Source: Oceanobacter sp. (GTDB lineage Bacteria; Pseudomonadota; Gammaproteobacteria; Pseudomonadales; Oceanobacteraceae). From it: a stretch of 64,000 nucleotides of DNA. This document shows, piece by piece, positions 8,497 through 17,485 of this stretch. The stretch is taken from contig NVWL01000051.1 in NCBI GenBank assembly GCA_002733645.1, positions 1 through 64,000 of the forward strand, given 5' to 3'. Every line of letters begins with the position of its first letter. Within the stretch, counting starts at the first letter, position 1. The notes below the pieces were generated by a model that worked only from the letters and a program-made list of their open reading frames with translations, ran no database searches and had not been told where the DNA came from. A program made the position numbers and the translations under genes.

Positions 8497-9567
8497 CTAG
8501 TCGTTCGTGTTCTGGAGACTCTGCGCTAATTTTTTGACTTCTTGCGATTGTCCGCGCGGCAGGATCATGACTTTGTTGTCGTGGGTGACGACGATAAGAT
8601 TTTCTACACCCAGTACGGCGACTTCAAGCTGCAGGCTATGGATCAGGTTATTGGTTGAGGCGATCGTCGCGGTTTTGCCGAATGTGGCATTGGACTGGTC
8701 ATCCTTGGCCGATATTTCGTAAAGAGAATCCCAGCTTCCAACATCCGACCATCCAGGGTTGACGGGCGTCACGGCGACTTTTTCGGCCTTTTCCATTATC
8801 GCATAATCGATCGAGTCAGAAGGTGCCGAGGAAAAAGCTTGGGAGTCCGGAAAACAAAGTTCTTGCTCGGTTCGCCGGCCGTTCATGGCTGAGCGACACG
8901 CCTCAAGCATTTCGGGGGCAAATTCCGCCATCGCAGACAAATAGGTGTCGGCCCGGAACAAAAAGATTCCAGCATTCCAGCTATACCCACCATCCGCGAG
9001 CATTTTTTCGGCATTTTCCTGGTTCGGCTTTTCAACAAATCGCTTGGCCGAAAGACTTCTGGGGCTTGACGAAATCGGTTCGCCCTGTTGGATATACCCG
9101 TAACCGGTTGCCGGTTCGGTGGGCTGGATCCCAAATGTCACCAACCAGCCAGACTGCGCCACGGCAGTCGATTCCAGCACCGCTTTTTGAAATTCCGGAA
9201 TATTTTTGATGATATGGTCGCTTGGCATCACCAGCAACAGATCAGTCGGGGCCGCAGCGGCGAGAGCAGCAAGCGCGATAGCGGGAGCGGTATTGCGAGC
9301 GCAGGGCTCCAAAAGCACGGTTTGCGGTGTCGCGCCGACGTCATCCATCTGATCCTGCATCATTTCTACATGATTTACAGAGCCCACAATGACCGGATTC
9401 CTATATATAGTTTTATCCGAGCAGCGTTGCAGAGTCAGTTGGAACATGCTGAGCGGCCCCATCAGGTTCAGGAATTGTTTGGGCTTTTCGGGCGTCGACA
9501 GCGGCCACAATCGCGTTCCGGAGCCTCCTGAAAGGATGACGGGTGTGATCTGGTTAGTTTGCGTCAT
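8497..9567 (-). CDS. manC: Mannose-1-phosphate guanylyltransferase
   Basis: The 356-aa nucleotidyltransferase makes GDP-mannose from mannose-1-P and GTP. The N-terminal signature ILSGGSGTRLWPLSTPEKPKQ is complete, and the second motif FVEKPNQENA is present. Length is that of the catalytic domain alone: the C-terminal cupin phosphomannose-isomerase domain found in bifunctional ManC/AlgA/WbpW (about 470-480 aa) is missing. A separate isomerase gene lies 10 bp upstream in the same operon and supplies that activity. GDP-mannose would feed mannose- or fucose-containing polysaccharide; no glycosyltransferase is in the window. Confidence 0.9.
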   Translation of the reverse strand: MTQTNQITPVILSGGSGTRLWPLSTPEKPKQFLNLMGPLSMFQLTLQRCSDKTIYRNPVIVGSVNHVEMMQDQMDDVGATPQTVLLEPCARNTAPAIALAALAAAAPTDLLLVMPSDHIIKNIPEFQKAVLESTAVAQSGWLVTFGIQPTEPATGYGYIQQGEPISSSPRSLSAKRFVEKPNQENAEKMLADGGYSWNAGIFLFRADTYLSAMAEFAPEMLEACRSAMNGRRTEQELCFPDSQAFSSAPSDSIDYAIMEKAEKVAVTPVNPGWSDVGSWDSLYEISAKDDQSNATFGKTATIASTNNLIHSLQLEVAVLGVENLIVVTHDNKVMILPRGQSQEVKKLAQSLQNTND

Positions 9568-9577
9568 GGTGAAACTT

Positions 9578-10384
9578 TCATGTCATCGCGCAAGCGATGA
9601 GTGACTTGCCGTTTTTGGTAAGATCAATATCTGACAGGCGGGGACAAATGCCGCACTGACCTGCCGTTATTGTTTCGCCACGGACTCCGACTTCACCTTC
9701 CAGCGGAATGACTTGCCATTCCTTGCTTGCGGCTTGTCGCGAAAGAATGTCGTCATTCGTACCGACTATCTGAAACAGTCCGAACGGACGAGTCGTGGAA
9801 AGGCTCACCGACTGGTCCACAGGAACTTCATCCCAATATTTCATATCATAGGGTTTCAGTTTTGCGACAGCCATTGCATCGTCCAAATGCAGCTCACGAG
9901 GACGTCCGTAATCGTAGATACGGTACGTAATATCGACATTCTGCTGGATTTCGACCAGCGAGATCCCAGCCCCAATGGCATGGATTGTCCCCGGTGGTAC
10001 GTAAATAAAATCACCCGCCTTGACCGGTTTCCAGTCGATAAGCTGCTCTATTTCTCCCACCATCGCGGCGGCTTTCAGTTTGCTAGCGCTAACGGTTTTT
10101 TTTAATCCGAGGCCTACGACGGCGTCCGGTTCCGCGTCCAAAATGAGCCAGCATTCTTCTTTACCATGAGGGAAGCCAAGTCTTCGCGCCTGACGGTCAT
10201 TCGGATGGACCTGGACCGACAGCCGTTCACTGGTGAAGAGATATTTCGCCATTAGCTGGAGTGTTATTCCGTCAGGGGCTTGAAACCAAATCTCGCCGGT
10301 TTTCTCTCCAGTTTCACCGCCAAAAACATCGGGCAAAACCTCTTGCCCCCAAGGTTTCTCAACGAATTTTCTTTCTAGCTTCAT
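9578..10384 (-). CDS. manA: Class I mannose-6-phosphate isomerase (short form)
   Basis: The 268-aa cupin-fold type I phosphomannose isomerase interconverts fructose-6-P and mannose-6-P. Metal-site residues are visible in LSVQVHPND (Gln and His), GKEECWLIL (Glu) and PPGTIHAIGAGISLVEIQQ (His). The RIYDYGR block contains the catalytic Arg region. It is shorter than the E. coli enzyme (about 390 aa) and matches the compact alphaproteobacterial/Bacillus type. It is 10 bp before manC and 16 bp after ugd on the same strand, forming one operon for activated sugars. Confidence 0.88.
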   Translation of the reverse strand: MKLERKFVEKPWGQEVLPDVFGGETGEKTGEIWFQAPDGITLQLMAKYLFTSERLSVQVHPNDRQARRLGFPHGKEECWLILDAEPDAVVGLGLKKTVSASKLKAAAMVGEIEQLIDWKPVKAGDFIYVPPGTIHAIGAGISLVEIQQNVDITYRIYDYGRPRELHLDDAMAVAKLKPYDMKYWDEVPVDQSVSLSTTRPFGLFQIVGTNDDILSRQAASKEWQVIPLEGEVGVRGETITAGQCGICPRLSDIDLTKNGKSLIACAMT

Positions 10385-10400
10385 ATTTCGAACACACCGG

Positions 10401-11708
10401 TTACCGGTTCCTCCCTACGCTGGTGTATATCAAACCGGATTGTGCAACTTCTGACGGATTATAGATGTTCCTCAAATCCACCAACACAGTCCCTTTCATG
10501 ATTTGCGCCAGTTTCTTTAAATCAAGGGCACGGAACGCATCCCATTCGGTAACGATGACAACTGCATCCGCATCTGTGGCGGCACCGTAACTGCTATCTG
10601 CCATTTTGACCGCCGGCATAAGTTCTTTTGCAATGTCCATTCCTTCAGGGTCATAGGCCGTCACTTCCGCACCAGCGTCCATCAGAGTTTGCGCGATGGC
10701 GATAGAAGGCGCATCTCTCATGTCGTCGGTATTGGGTTTGAAGGTCAGGCCAAGTAACGCAACTCGTTTGCCACGCACGTCGCCGTCAAGAGCGTGGATG
10801 ACCTTGCGGCCCATGGCTCTTTTGCGCTGATCGTTTACTTGCACGACTGCTTCCACGATGCGAACCGGACTGTCGTTATCTTGTGCTGTCTTCATCAAGG
10901 CCAGCGTATCCTTGGGGAAGCAGCTGCCCCCATATCCCGGTCCAGCGTGGAGGAATTTTGACCCGATCCGGTTATCAAGGCCAATCCCTCTGGATACTTC
11001 CTGGACGTCAGCGCCAACTTTTTCACAAAGATCGGCTATCTCGTTGATAAACGTAATTTTTGTCGCGAGAAAAGCGTTGGCCGCATATTTGGTCAATTCC
11101 GCTGTGCGCCGCCCGGTAAACAAGATCGGCGACTGGTTTAGGAAAAGCGGACGGTAAATCTCGCGCATCACATCCTGCGCCCATTCGTCCTCCGTTCCTA
11201 TTATGATGCGATCGGGACGTTTGAAGTCGCGGATCGCCGCACCCTCACGAAGAAACTCTGGATTCGAAACGACCGAAAACTGCCCGGGTGCCTGTTTTTT
11301 CCCGATAATTAGTTCGACTTCGTCACCAGTGCCGACGGGAACCGTCGACTTGGTAACAATGACCGTCGGTCTCGAAATAGAATCGCCAATTTCTTCGCTC
11401 GCTGCATAAACATAGCTCAGATCCGCGTGACCATCGCCTCGACGCGACGGAGTTCCAACTGCAATGAAAATCGCATCGCAATCCGTTACGGAAGCAGCCA
11501 GATCGGTCGAAAAAGTAAGCCGGTCAGCGTCAACGTTACGTTTGACCAGATCCGCAAGCCCTGGCTCGTAAATTGGCATGATATTTTTATTGAGGTTGGC
11601 AATCTTTGTGGCGTCTTTATCGACGCAAACCACTTCATGGCCAAAATCAGCGAAACACGCACCAGAAACCAAGCCCACATAACCGGAGCCAATCATTGCA
11701 AGCTTCAT
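10401..11708 (-). CDS. ugd: UDP-glucose 6-dehydrogenase
   Basis: The 435-aa dehydrogenase oxidises UDP-glucose to UDP-glucuronate. MIGSGYVGLVSGACFADFG is the N-terminal NAD motif and TKSTVPVGTGDEVE follows. SNPEFLREGAAIRDF is the hallmark of Ugd (in place of CPERVLPG in WecC). The catalytic cysteine lies in GPGYGGSCFPKDTLAL. The ending ALLGLTFKPNTDDMRDAPS is also typical. It is the first gene of the ugd-manA-manC unit. UDP-glucuronate is a precursor for acidic exopolysaccharide and for glycosphingolipids in sphingomonads. Confidence 0.93.
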   Translation of the reverse strand: MKLAMIGSGYVGLVSGACFADFGHEVVCVDKDATKIANLNKNIMPIYEPGLADLVKRNVDADRLTFSTDLAASVTDCDAIFIAVGTPSRRGDGHADLSYVYAASEEIGDSISRPTVIVTKSTVPVGTGDEVELIIGKKQAPGQFSVVSNPEFLREGAAIRDFKRPDRIIIGTEDEWAQDVMREIYRPLFLNQSPILFTGRRTAELTKYAANAFLATKITFINEIADLCEKVGADVQEVSRGIGLDNRIGSKFLHAGPGYGGSCFPKDTLALMKTAQDNDSPVRIVEAVVQVNDQRKRAMGRKVIHALDGDVRGKRVALLGLTFKPNTDDMRDAPSIAIAQTLMDAGAEVTAYDPEGMDIAKELMPAVKMADSSYGAATDADAVVIVTEWDAFRALDLKKLAQIMKGTVLVDLRNIYNPSEVAQSGLIYTSVGRNR

Positions 11709-12054
11709 TAGTTTCCCTCTTTAAAAGTCGCTTCTAAAAGCGAGTTGTCGGCGCTTTTGGCCGGTTGATTGGCCAAGGTCAAGTTTGGACCTGATCGATC
11801 TTGCCGATCTGTTCTCTACATTAAATTATTTGTACGATTTAACTATTGATCATCAGGACGGAAAATCCGAGCAACCCAATCTGGCCTTCTCGATATGTAC
11901 AGGGTTATGATTTATTTTCAGATGGTTGATCGATATACGTCTGGCGGTGGAATGTCTGGTCAAAGGGATGGGGGACGGGTTCTAGATGGCAGCTGAGCAG
12001 GACGTGTCGACGCAAGCATTCCGCAATCCCAATGCGCCATCATAAAGCCAGCCT
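11709..12054. other. Intergenic region between ugd promoter side and ldcA 3' end
   Basis: A 346-bp stretch with no supported gene. Next to ugd there is a short hairpin (CGCTT-CTAA-AAGCG near 11729-11742) and a second inverted repeat TTGGCC-N8-GGCCAA near 11757-11776, both in the probable ugd leader. The middle (about 11815-11850) is A/T-rich and is the likely ugd promoter area. Confidence 0.45.
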
Positions 12055-12912
12055 TCAAGGCCCCAATCTTCCAAACGGCACTATCCTATTGTCGACATCA
12101 TGCCCGATTTCCGCTCTGCCCAGATAAGCGATTGAATTAATTTTGCACCAGCGCTGGGTGATTTCTTCCGGACTTTCGCCAAACGGCCGATCATTTTCTG
12201 GAACATCGCCCACTGCACCCAATTTTATGCCCTTGAGTCCGCGCGTGGCGAGATTGCTGCACAGATGAAACATCGCGCGATCAAAAGCGTAGAGATATTC
12301 CGATATCTCTTCGACAATGAGAATATGATCTCGCAAATCCGGCATCAGTTTGGTGCCGGTCATCATGGCGAGCGTCATCAGATTGAACGCGGCGTATTTT
12401 TCTCCGGTCGCCAGTCCGGGTTCCAAGGCATTCTTTTGTCTGTTGACGATCCAATTCAGCGCTCTTCGGATTGCCAGCTCGCCGCTTGGCCGACCGATAT
12501 CGGAAGGCATGGGGCCATGGACAACGCTAGTGTGTCCTGCGCGGTACAGCGCGCCTAGCAGGTTGCCCGCGTCACTATATCCCATATATGTCTTCGCTCT
12601 GGCTATCTCGTTCAGACGTCCGACGGCCGTGTCTGCAATGCGTGCGGCTCCATATCCGCCGCGGGCAAACCATATCGCGTCGATGTTCGGATCGTTGGCC
12701 AATGCGACGAAGCTTTTAGTGCGTTGTTCGTCGGTCCCTGCAAAATGACCGACAGTGAAGAAGCATTGGTCGTCAAAAATCAATTCGGCTAACGGATGGC
12801 TCCGGGCTGCAAGCGCGGAAACGCGATCCGCGGCTTCGTGTGTAAACGGCGTCGACGGCGCACATATACCGATGCGGACGGGTGAGGAGATGGATTTTGT
12901 TCCTTGCGCCAT
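12055..12912 (-). CDS. ldcA: LD-carboxypeptidase (peptidase S66 family)
   Basis: The 285-aa S66 serine peptidase removes the terminal D-Ala from murein tetrapeptides. The N-terminus RIGICAPSTP, FARGGYGAARI, the nucleophile block MGYSDAGNLLGAL (Ser) with VHGPM, and LIVEEISEYLYAFDR (Glu of the Ser-Glu-His triad) follow the family order. I placed the start at the ATG at 12912 because the 16 residues upstream are unlike the family. It is divergent from the Mpl-like ligase, with only 34 bp between the two starts. The two enzymes catalyse consecutive steps of cytoplasmic murein-peptide recycling. Confidence 0.85.
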   Translation of the reverse strand: MAQGTKSISSPVRIGICAPSTPFTHEAADRVSALAARSHPLAELIFDDQCFFTVGHFAGTDEQRTKSFVALANDPNIDAIWFARGGYGAARIADTAVGRLNEIARAKTYMGYSDAGNLLGALYRAGHTSVVHGPMPSDIGRPSGELAIRRALNWIVNRQKNALEPGLATGEKYAAFNLMTLAMMTGTKLMPDLRDHILIVEEISEYLYAFDRAMFHLCSNLATRGLKGIKLGAVGDVPENDRPFGESPEEITQRWCKINSIAYLGRAEIGHDVDNRIVPFGRLGP

Positions 12913-12946
12913 TGCCAAACAGTTTGAGAAGCAATAGCGCGAAAAA

Positions 12947-14386
12947 ATGAGCAAAGACAAATCCTATTATTTTTGCGGCATTGGCGGTTCCGGAATGTTG
13001 CCCCTTGCGATGATCGTAAAAGCAGCCGGCGCGCGCGTTGCGGGGTCTGACAGGGCGTTGGATCAGGGCCGTTTGGCGGAAAAATTTCAGTGGTTACAGG
13101 ATCGGGGCATCCAGCTGTTCCAACAGGATGGCAGCGGTTTGTTTGATAGCAGCCAGATCTTAATTGCGTCTGCGGCTATTGAAGACACGGTGCCAGACGT
13201 GGCGCGCGCCAACCTATTGGGATGCAAGCGCATGACCCGAGCTGAACTTTTGGCAGAACATTTTAATGCCGTTCGAAACAGTATTGCAGTCGGGGGAACC
13301 AGCGGAAAGTCAACCGTCACCGGTATGATCGGATGGATACTCACCGAAGCAGGATGCGACCCGACGATCATGAACGGCGCGGTCATGAAGAACTTTGTCG
13401 ATGAGGACACTCCATTTGCAAGTTCGCGGGTCGGAGACAGCGAAATAATGGTGAGCGAAGTTGACGAGAGCGATGGTTCGATTGCGCTGTTCAATCCTCA
13501 AATAGCGATACTCAATAATGTCAGCCTGGATCACAAGAGTCTTGAAGAACTGAGAACATTATTTGGCGACTTTGTCGCGAAATCCGAACATGTCATCTGG
13601 AATCGTGACGACAGGGAAACGCGCTCCCTCATTGCATCTCTGGAGTTGCCCCAGACAAGCAGCTTTGGTTTTCTCGACGGGGCCGATTTCCGCGCTCTGG
13701 AGGTTGAAGAGAAATCTCTCGGCAGCAATTTTACGCTGCGAATGCAGGACCGCGACTATCCGATTTCGCTGCAAGTGCCAGGGAGGCACAATATCGCCAA
13801 TGCTCTGGCTGCGATCGCGGCCTGTTGTGCGCTCGAGGTGCCGATCGCGAAAGCGATATCGGCGATCGAATCTTTTGTCGGTCTGGCCCGGCGATTTGAC
13901 ATTGTTGGAACCGCAAGAAATATTACCGTGATCGATGATTTTGGGCACAACCCGGATAAGATCGCGGCAACCCTGCGGACCTTGAAGGCATTTCCCGGTC
14001 GGGTCATCGCTTTCTTCCAGCCGCACGGTTTTGGACCCATTAAAAAGATGGGATCAGAACTCGCAGCCGTCTTTCAGGACAATCTCTGCCAGGGAGACCA
14101 TCTGATATTATGTGATCCGGTTTATTTCGGAGGCACAGTTGATCGATCGATCGGCAGCGACACCATCGTTGCGGCGGTAACGGCCGCCGGCGGCAAGGCC
14201 GAATATATTGCAGAGCGAAGCGCGTGTGGTGACAGGATGGTCGAGATGGCCCGGTCTGGTGATCGTATTGTTATTATGGGCGCGCGGGATGATACATTGC
14301 ACAAATTTGCTGAATTAATTCTCGCGGCAATCGCACGCGGGAATGGAGAATGGGAGCATCGAACGGGGGAGTGGTTGGGTCTGTAA
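12947..14386 (+). CDS. mpl: Mur ligase, Mpl/MurC-like (murein peptide ligase)
   Basis: The 479-aa MurC-branch ligase has an N-terminal nucleotide-sugar domain with GIGGSGMLPLA (residues 11-21), the ATP P-loop VGGTSGKSTVTGM, a central domain with NNVSLDHKS and PGRHNIANALAA, and a C-terminal domain with IDDFGHNPDKI and FQPHGFGP. MurC proper sits in the dcw cell-division cluster. This copy is isolated and paired with an LD-carboxypeptidase, so I read it as Mpl, which joins recycled L-Ala-D-Glu-diaminopimelate tripeptide to UDP-MurNAc. Substrate choice (tripeptide versus L-Ala) is an inference from context. Confidence 0.75.
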   Translation: MSKDKSYYFCGIGGSGMLPLAMIVKAAGARVAGSDRALDQGRLAEKFQWLQDRGIQLFQQDGSGLFDSSQILIASAAIEDTVPDVARANLLGCKRMTRAELLAEHFNAVRNSIAVGGTSGKSTVTGMIGWILTEAGCDPTIMNGAVMKNFVDEDTPFASSRVGDSEIMVSEVDESDGSIALFNPQIAILNNVSLDHKSLEELRTLFGDFVAKSEHVIWNRDDRETRSLIASLELPQTSSFGFLDGADFRALEVEEKSLGSNFTLRMQDRDYPISLQVPGRHNIANALAAIAACCALEVPIAKAISAIESFVGLARRFDIVGTARNITVIDDFGHNPDKIAATLRTLKAFPGRVIAFFQPHGFGPIKKMGSELAAVFQDNLCQGDHLILCDPVYFGGTVDRSIGSDTIVAAVTAAGGKAEYIAERSACGDRMVEMARSGDRIVIMGARDDTLHKFAELILAAIARGNGEWEHRTGEWLGL

Positions 14387-15199
14387 GAGCCCAGAGGTAT
14401 GCTTGGGGAAGTTGCCAGCGATTGACTGAACGAGCCGCTGTTGCACAATCTTTTTCCATCGGCTTTGGCAAAAACGGTCAATTTTGTAAAATTCGGTGGT
14501 TATGGATTTGTCGACCGTATATTATTTAAATCAATGTTTTAGCTAGCTCAATTGCTTTGCGTGGGCGAAAAAACTATGCACATTTTGTTAACCAATATTT
14601 AAAAATGGTTAATCTGGCGAGTGCGAAGTGTGAAGCACCTCATGAAATGTCATTAAATACAGATGGTTATGGTCATGCTACCGTAACACACTGTAACATG
14701 TGCCGTATATAACTGCCTATTACAGCTTTCTGACGTCATAACCATGAAGCAAGCGGGACAGTTCGGCTTTTCCAGTGGTGATCAATTGAGAGCTACCGGT
14801 GTTCTGGCTTGGTGCGATATTCTGGTCGATAGCGCACCGGCAGTTGCCAATTCGGCAAATGGGTTTCCCATCTGTTGCATTGGCGGAGCATGGCTGAAGC
14901 GTGTCCCGCTTGTAAGTTAGTTGTGGGATGAGTGATGCAGTCTGACATAGTAAGATCGTGTAATCAGAAGGTTCGCAGATCGGCTCAGACTGACTTTTTA
15001 ACCCACAGTTTTCAACTTTTTGGACATCGAAGTGGCAGCGTCTCAAGTCAAATTGCAGACGAGGGCCGCACTTGCCGATTGATCACGTTGAAAAGCGTGT
15101 GACAGCTGTCCAACAAAACACAGGCTGGGCAGTTCCAAATCAGGCTGTTCTTAACGTTTTATTAGAATTCGGGTTTGTACAATTCTTCGGGGATATATC
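14387..15199. other. Long A/T-rich intergenic region
   Basis: About 810 bp with no convincing gene. A minus-strand open frame at 14720-15046 has a Cys-rich, low-complexity composition and no family resemblance. The section 14500-14720 is A/T-rich with runs such as TATTATTTAAAT and a GTAACACACTGTAACATGTG segment of short direct repeats before TATATAA at about 14705. It looks like promoter or regulatory DNA, or a decayed locus. No tRNA, CRISPR or terminator was recognised. Confidence 0.4.
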
Positions 15200-15418
15200 A
15201 TGCAAAAATATGAGGCTCTGATGATTGATCGAGGCCGAAAGCACAACGGCATAAGGTCACAGCAACATGTAAGGAATATTTTGTATGATCGGACGAATTT
15301 GGTGGGTTATCCGTTTGGTCGCGATATCGAGGGCAGTGAATCAACGAGGCTAAATAAAGTTGCTACCAACGACGAAGCAGAACGATTTTCTTTTTCTCAT
15401 CAAGTGGAGGTCCGTTAG
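15200..15418 (+). CDS. Possible small ORF upstream of PilZ gene (72 aa)
   Basis: An ATG frame preceded by CGGGGA at 6 nt spacing. It ends with TAG directly abutting the ATG of the PilZ gene (TAGATG), an arrangement allowing translational coupling. The product is polar, without signal peptide or membrane segment, and resembles no family I know. The GGAGG that would serve the pilZ start lies inside its last codons. It could instead be untranslated leader; coding status rests only on the ribosome site and the junction. Confidence 0.35.
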   Translation: MQKYEALMIDRGRKHNGIRSQQHVRNILYDRTNLVGYPFGRDIEGSESTRLNKVATNDEAERFSFSHQVEVR

Positions 15419-16354
15419 ATGAAAAATATGATTGAATCTGACGACCCCTCCGCTGCGACATCGGACGATGCTTTGGCTGATCAAGATCGGCGCAAACAAG
15501 ACCGGCATATTGCAATGCTCAGACTTGCCAAGATCAAAGCAGAATCTGGCGAAGGCTGGGGATTTATCAAGAATCTTTCGACTACCGGCATGATGGTGGA
15601 AATACATCCGAACTTTGAGTTGGGTGACAAGGTTTCAGCGCTTTTGACTGAAGACCAAGAACTTACCGGCATGGTTCGCTGGCGTAAAGAAGCGCTCGCC
15701 GGGATTGAATTCTCCAGTCCGATCGATATTGCCCAGGTTCTGGCGAAGCCGAATAGGGCCAAGCAAGGCCGGGTGTCGCGCCTGCCGCGTATCGAGATGA
15801 AGCATCCGATCAACGTGTATCAGGGCTCGCGTCTAATCCATGCAAATATCTGTGATATATCTCCCTCCGGCATCTGCATATCGACAGATTTTACCTTTGA
15901 GGATGGTAAAAGCTTGCGACTTTCGGTGCCGGAGTTGTTGGAAATTAAAGGTGTCGTACGGTGGCAGTCTGGCCAACGCGTCGGGATCGCATTCTCGGAG
16001 AGGCTTCCGCTTGATGATCTAATGGTATGGTTGTCGACCTTCTATCGCGCAGGCAAGGTAGACACAGGTGAACTTGCGGTTCTTAACGACGGGTCCGAGA
16101 TGGCTCGTAAGGTCGATCCGGCAATCGATTGCCTTCCTTATCAAGTCATTGGGCATGATGATCTCGGGAAAGAGATATTAATCGACACATTGCATTCTGC
16201 GACCGAGGCGTTGACGCAGTTCAAAGCCACATCGAAGTTTTTCTACAGGGTGAGCATACGAAATGCGGAGAATGTCGAGCTCTCCATTGGAACAATCGTA
16301 CTCCGTGCTTTTGACGAAGAGCGAGCCGCAGCTAAAGAACAGCAAGACGACTGA
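15419..16354 (+). CDS. Tandem PilZ-domain protein (c-di-GMP effector)
   Basis: The 311-aa soluble protein has two PilZ-like domains. The first (about residues 20-105) begins DRRKQDRHIAMLRLAKI and has NLSTTGMMVE. The second (about 118-210) has RLPRIEMKHPINVY, then DISPSGICIST and GVVRWQSGQRVGIAF. PilZ domains bind cyclic di-GMP through RxxxR and D/NxSxxG; the second motif pair is best kept (DISPSG), while the first (NLSTTG) is close to it. The last 90 residues are unassigned. In sphingomonads such proteins link c-di-GMP to polysaccharide and motility, which fits the nearby sugar-nucleotide genes, though no operon link exists. Confidence 0.8.
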   Translation: MKNMIESDDPSAATSDDALADQDRRKQDRHIAMLRLAKIKAESGEGWGFIKNLSTTGMMVEIHPNFELGDKVSALLTEDQELTGMVRWRKEALAGIEFSSPIDIAQVLAKPNRAKQGRVSRLPRIEMKHPINVYQGSRLIHANICDISPSGICISTDFTFEDGKSLRLSVPELLEIKGVVRWQSGQRVGIAFSERLPLDDLMVWLSTFYRAGKVDTGELAVLNDGSEMARKVDPAIDCLPYQVIGHDDLGKEILIDTLHSATEALTQFKATSKFFYRVSIRNAENVELSIGTIVLRAFDEERAAAKEQQDD

Positions 16355-16435
16355 GGAACGCGGCGGCACCGAATGATGGCAGGGGCTTGCGCGACGCAAC
16401 AGCTTAACTGAAGTGATTGGCTCTGGCCTGAGTAA

Positions 16436-16740
16436 CACGCCAGGCGTTTCGGAACGCTTTCGGCGGTTCTGTTGCTAGGATACTTCCTGCCTTATATCCA
16501 GATATTTATAGCGCGCTCTGGAACGGTTATCGCCGCTTTCCTGTCGCCGAAATATGAAAGCCGGACAGGCCCGTCGCCATCGATAGCTTGAGCAGGCGTC
16601 TAAGCGGTGGGCCGATCGCTATTCTTGCTATCGCGATCCTGCTTGCGTTGATCGGAATAATGACCTTCGGTCTTCAGCTTAAGCCCGCGCCCCTAGCGAA
16701 TTCTAACCCTAGAGTTGCTCTGGATTTGCCGGATAATTAA
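16436..16740 (+). pseudogene. Possible remnant of a small membrane-protein gene
   Basis: Two adjacent frames read as membrane-protein coding but neither has a good start. Frame one (about 16436-16591) gives a hydrophobic stretch around GTLSAVLLLGYFLPYIQIF and stops at 16589-16591. Frame two (TTG at 16588 to TAA at 16740) gives RRLSGGPIAILAIAILLALIG and a proline-rich tail. The hand-over at about 16588 looks like a frameshift in a once continuous gene, but chance open frames cannot be excluded. No homologous family recognised. Confidence 0.25.
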
Positions 16741-16978
16741 TCCGCCGCATCGGCACCACAAATCTCCGTTTCTATCGTTAATTTGCTGGTTCATGGCTCG
16801 ATCAGCACACCTGGTTAGAATTCCCAACCAGTGCTCTTTATATTGCAAGGCTTTGGCTTGCCACAGATTTTCCGGCGAGAATGAATCGAAGTTGCACGAT
16901 CCAGTTTTATTCGCTGCACGAGTGATGGCATGGCAATGTTGCAGGAATTAAGTATCCAGAAAAATAAGGGGAGCAACG

Positions 16979-17485
16979 GTGAGCATGGTATCGAGCTATG
17001 TTTCTTATATATTGGCGTTTGTCTTGTTTGTCGCAACATTATATTTGCTTCTTCGACTGCAGACCACGCGAGCTGACTTGCAGGCAGTGAGAATTGAGCT
17101 GGACCGTTGTCAACTGACTCTCGAACTTTCAGAAGATGTGGGGCGCTTCGGATCGTGGCATGTCGATGCCAAAAGCAATCTCGTGGAATGGTCAGATTAC
17201 GTATTCGATATGCATGAACGTCGACGTTCTTTGGGGCAACCACCGCTCGAAAATGCCATTCAATATTATCATCCCGACGATCGTCCGACGGTCCGAGATG
17301 CAGTCTCTCTGGCGCTGGACGAAGGGATGGATTTTGAATATCGTGCGAGGATATTGACCGAAAATGGGAATGAACTTCCGGTCTTGTCCAGGGGCACCTG
17401 CCAGATCTATGGAGATGGGGCGGTCTTGGGTATTTTTGGTTGCTTTGTCGATTTGAGCACACCCGAAGAGCGACGATTTGGCTAA
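16979..17485 (+). CDS. Membrane-anchored single-PAS protein without output domain
   Basis: The 168-aa protein has one N-terminal membrane segment (residues 3-25), a short coiled-coil-like stretch (TTRADLQAVRIELDRCQ) and a PAS_3-type fold from about 50 to 165. The PAS signatures are GRFGSWHVDAKSN, the HPDDRPTVRDAV block, FEYRARILTENGNELPV and the closing GIFGCFVDLSTPEE. Normally a kinase or GGDEF domain follows; here the frame stops right after the PAS. A GTG start at 16979 is favoured (AAGGGGAG 5 nt upstream); ATG at 16985 is the alternative. It may be a truncated sensor or a stand-alone signal-binding subunit. It lies 300 bp before bchI. Confidence 0.65.
   Translation: MSMVSSYVSYILAFVLFVATLYLLLRLQTTRADLQAVRIELDRCQLTLELSEDVGRFGSWHVDAKSNLVEWSDYVFDMHERRRSLGQPPLENAIQYYHPDDRPTVRDAVSLALDEGMDFEYRARILTENGNELPVLSRGTCQIYGDGAVLGIFGCFVDLSTPEERRFG

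Noticed and set aside
14720-15046. Minus-strand frame of 108 codons in the long intergenic region
   Set aside because: Composition rich in Cys, Ser and Gln, no motif and no ribosome site; not supported as a gene.
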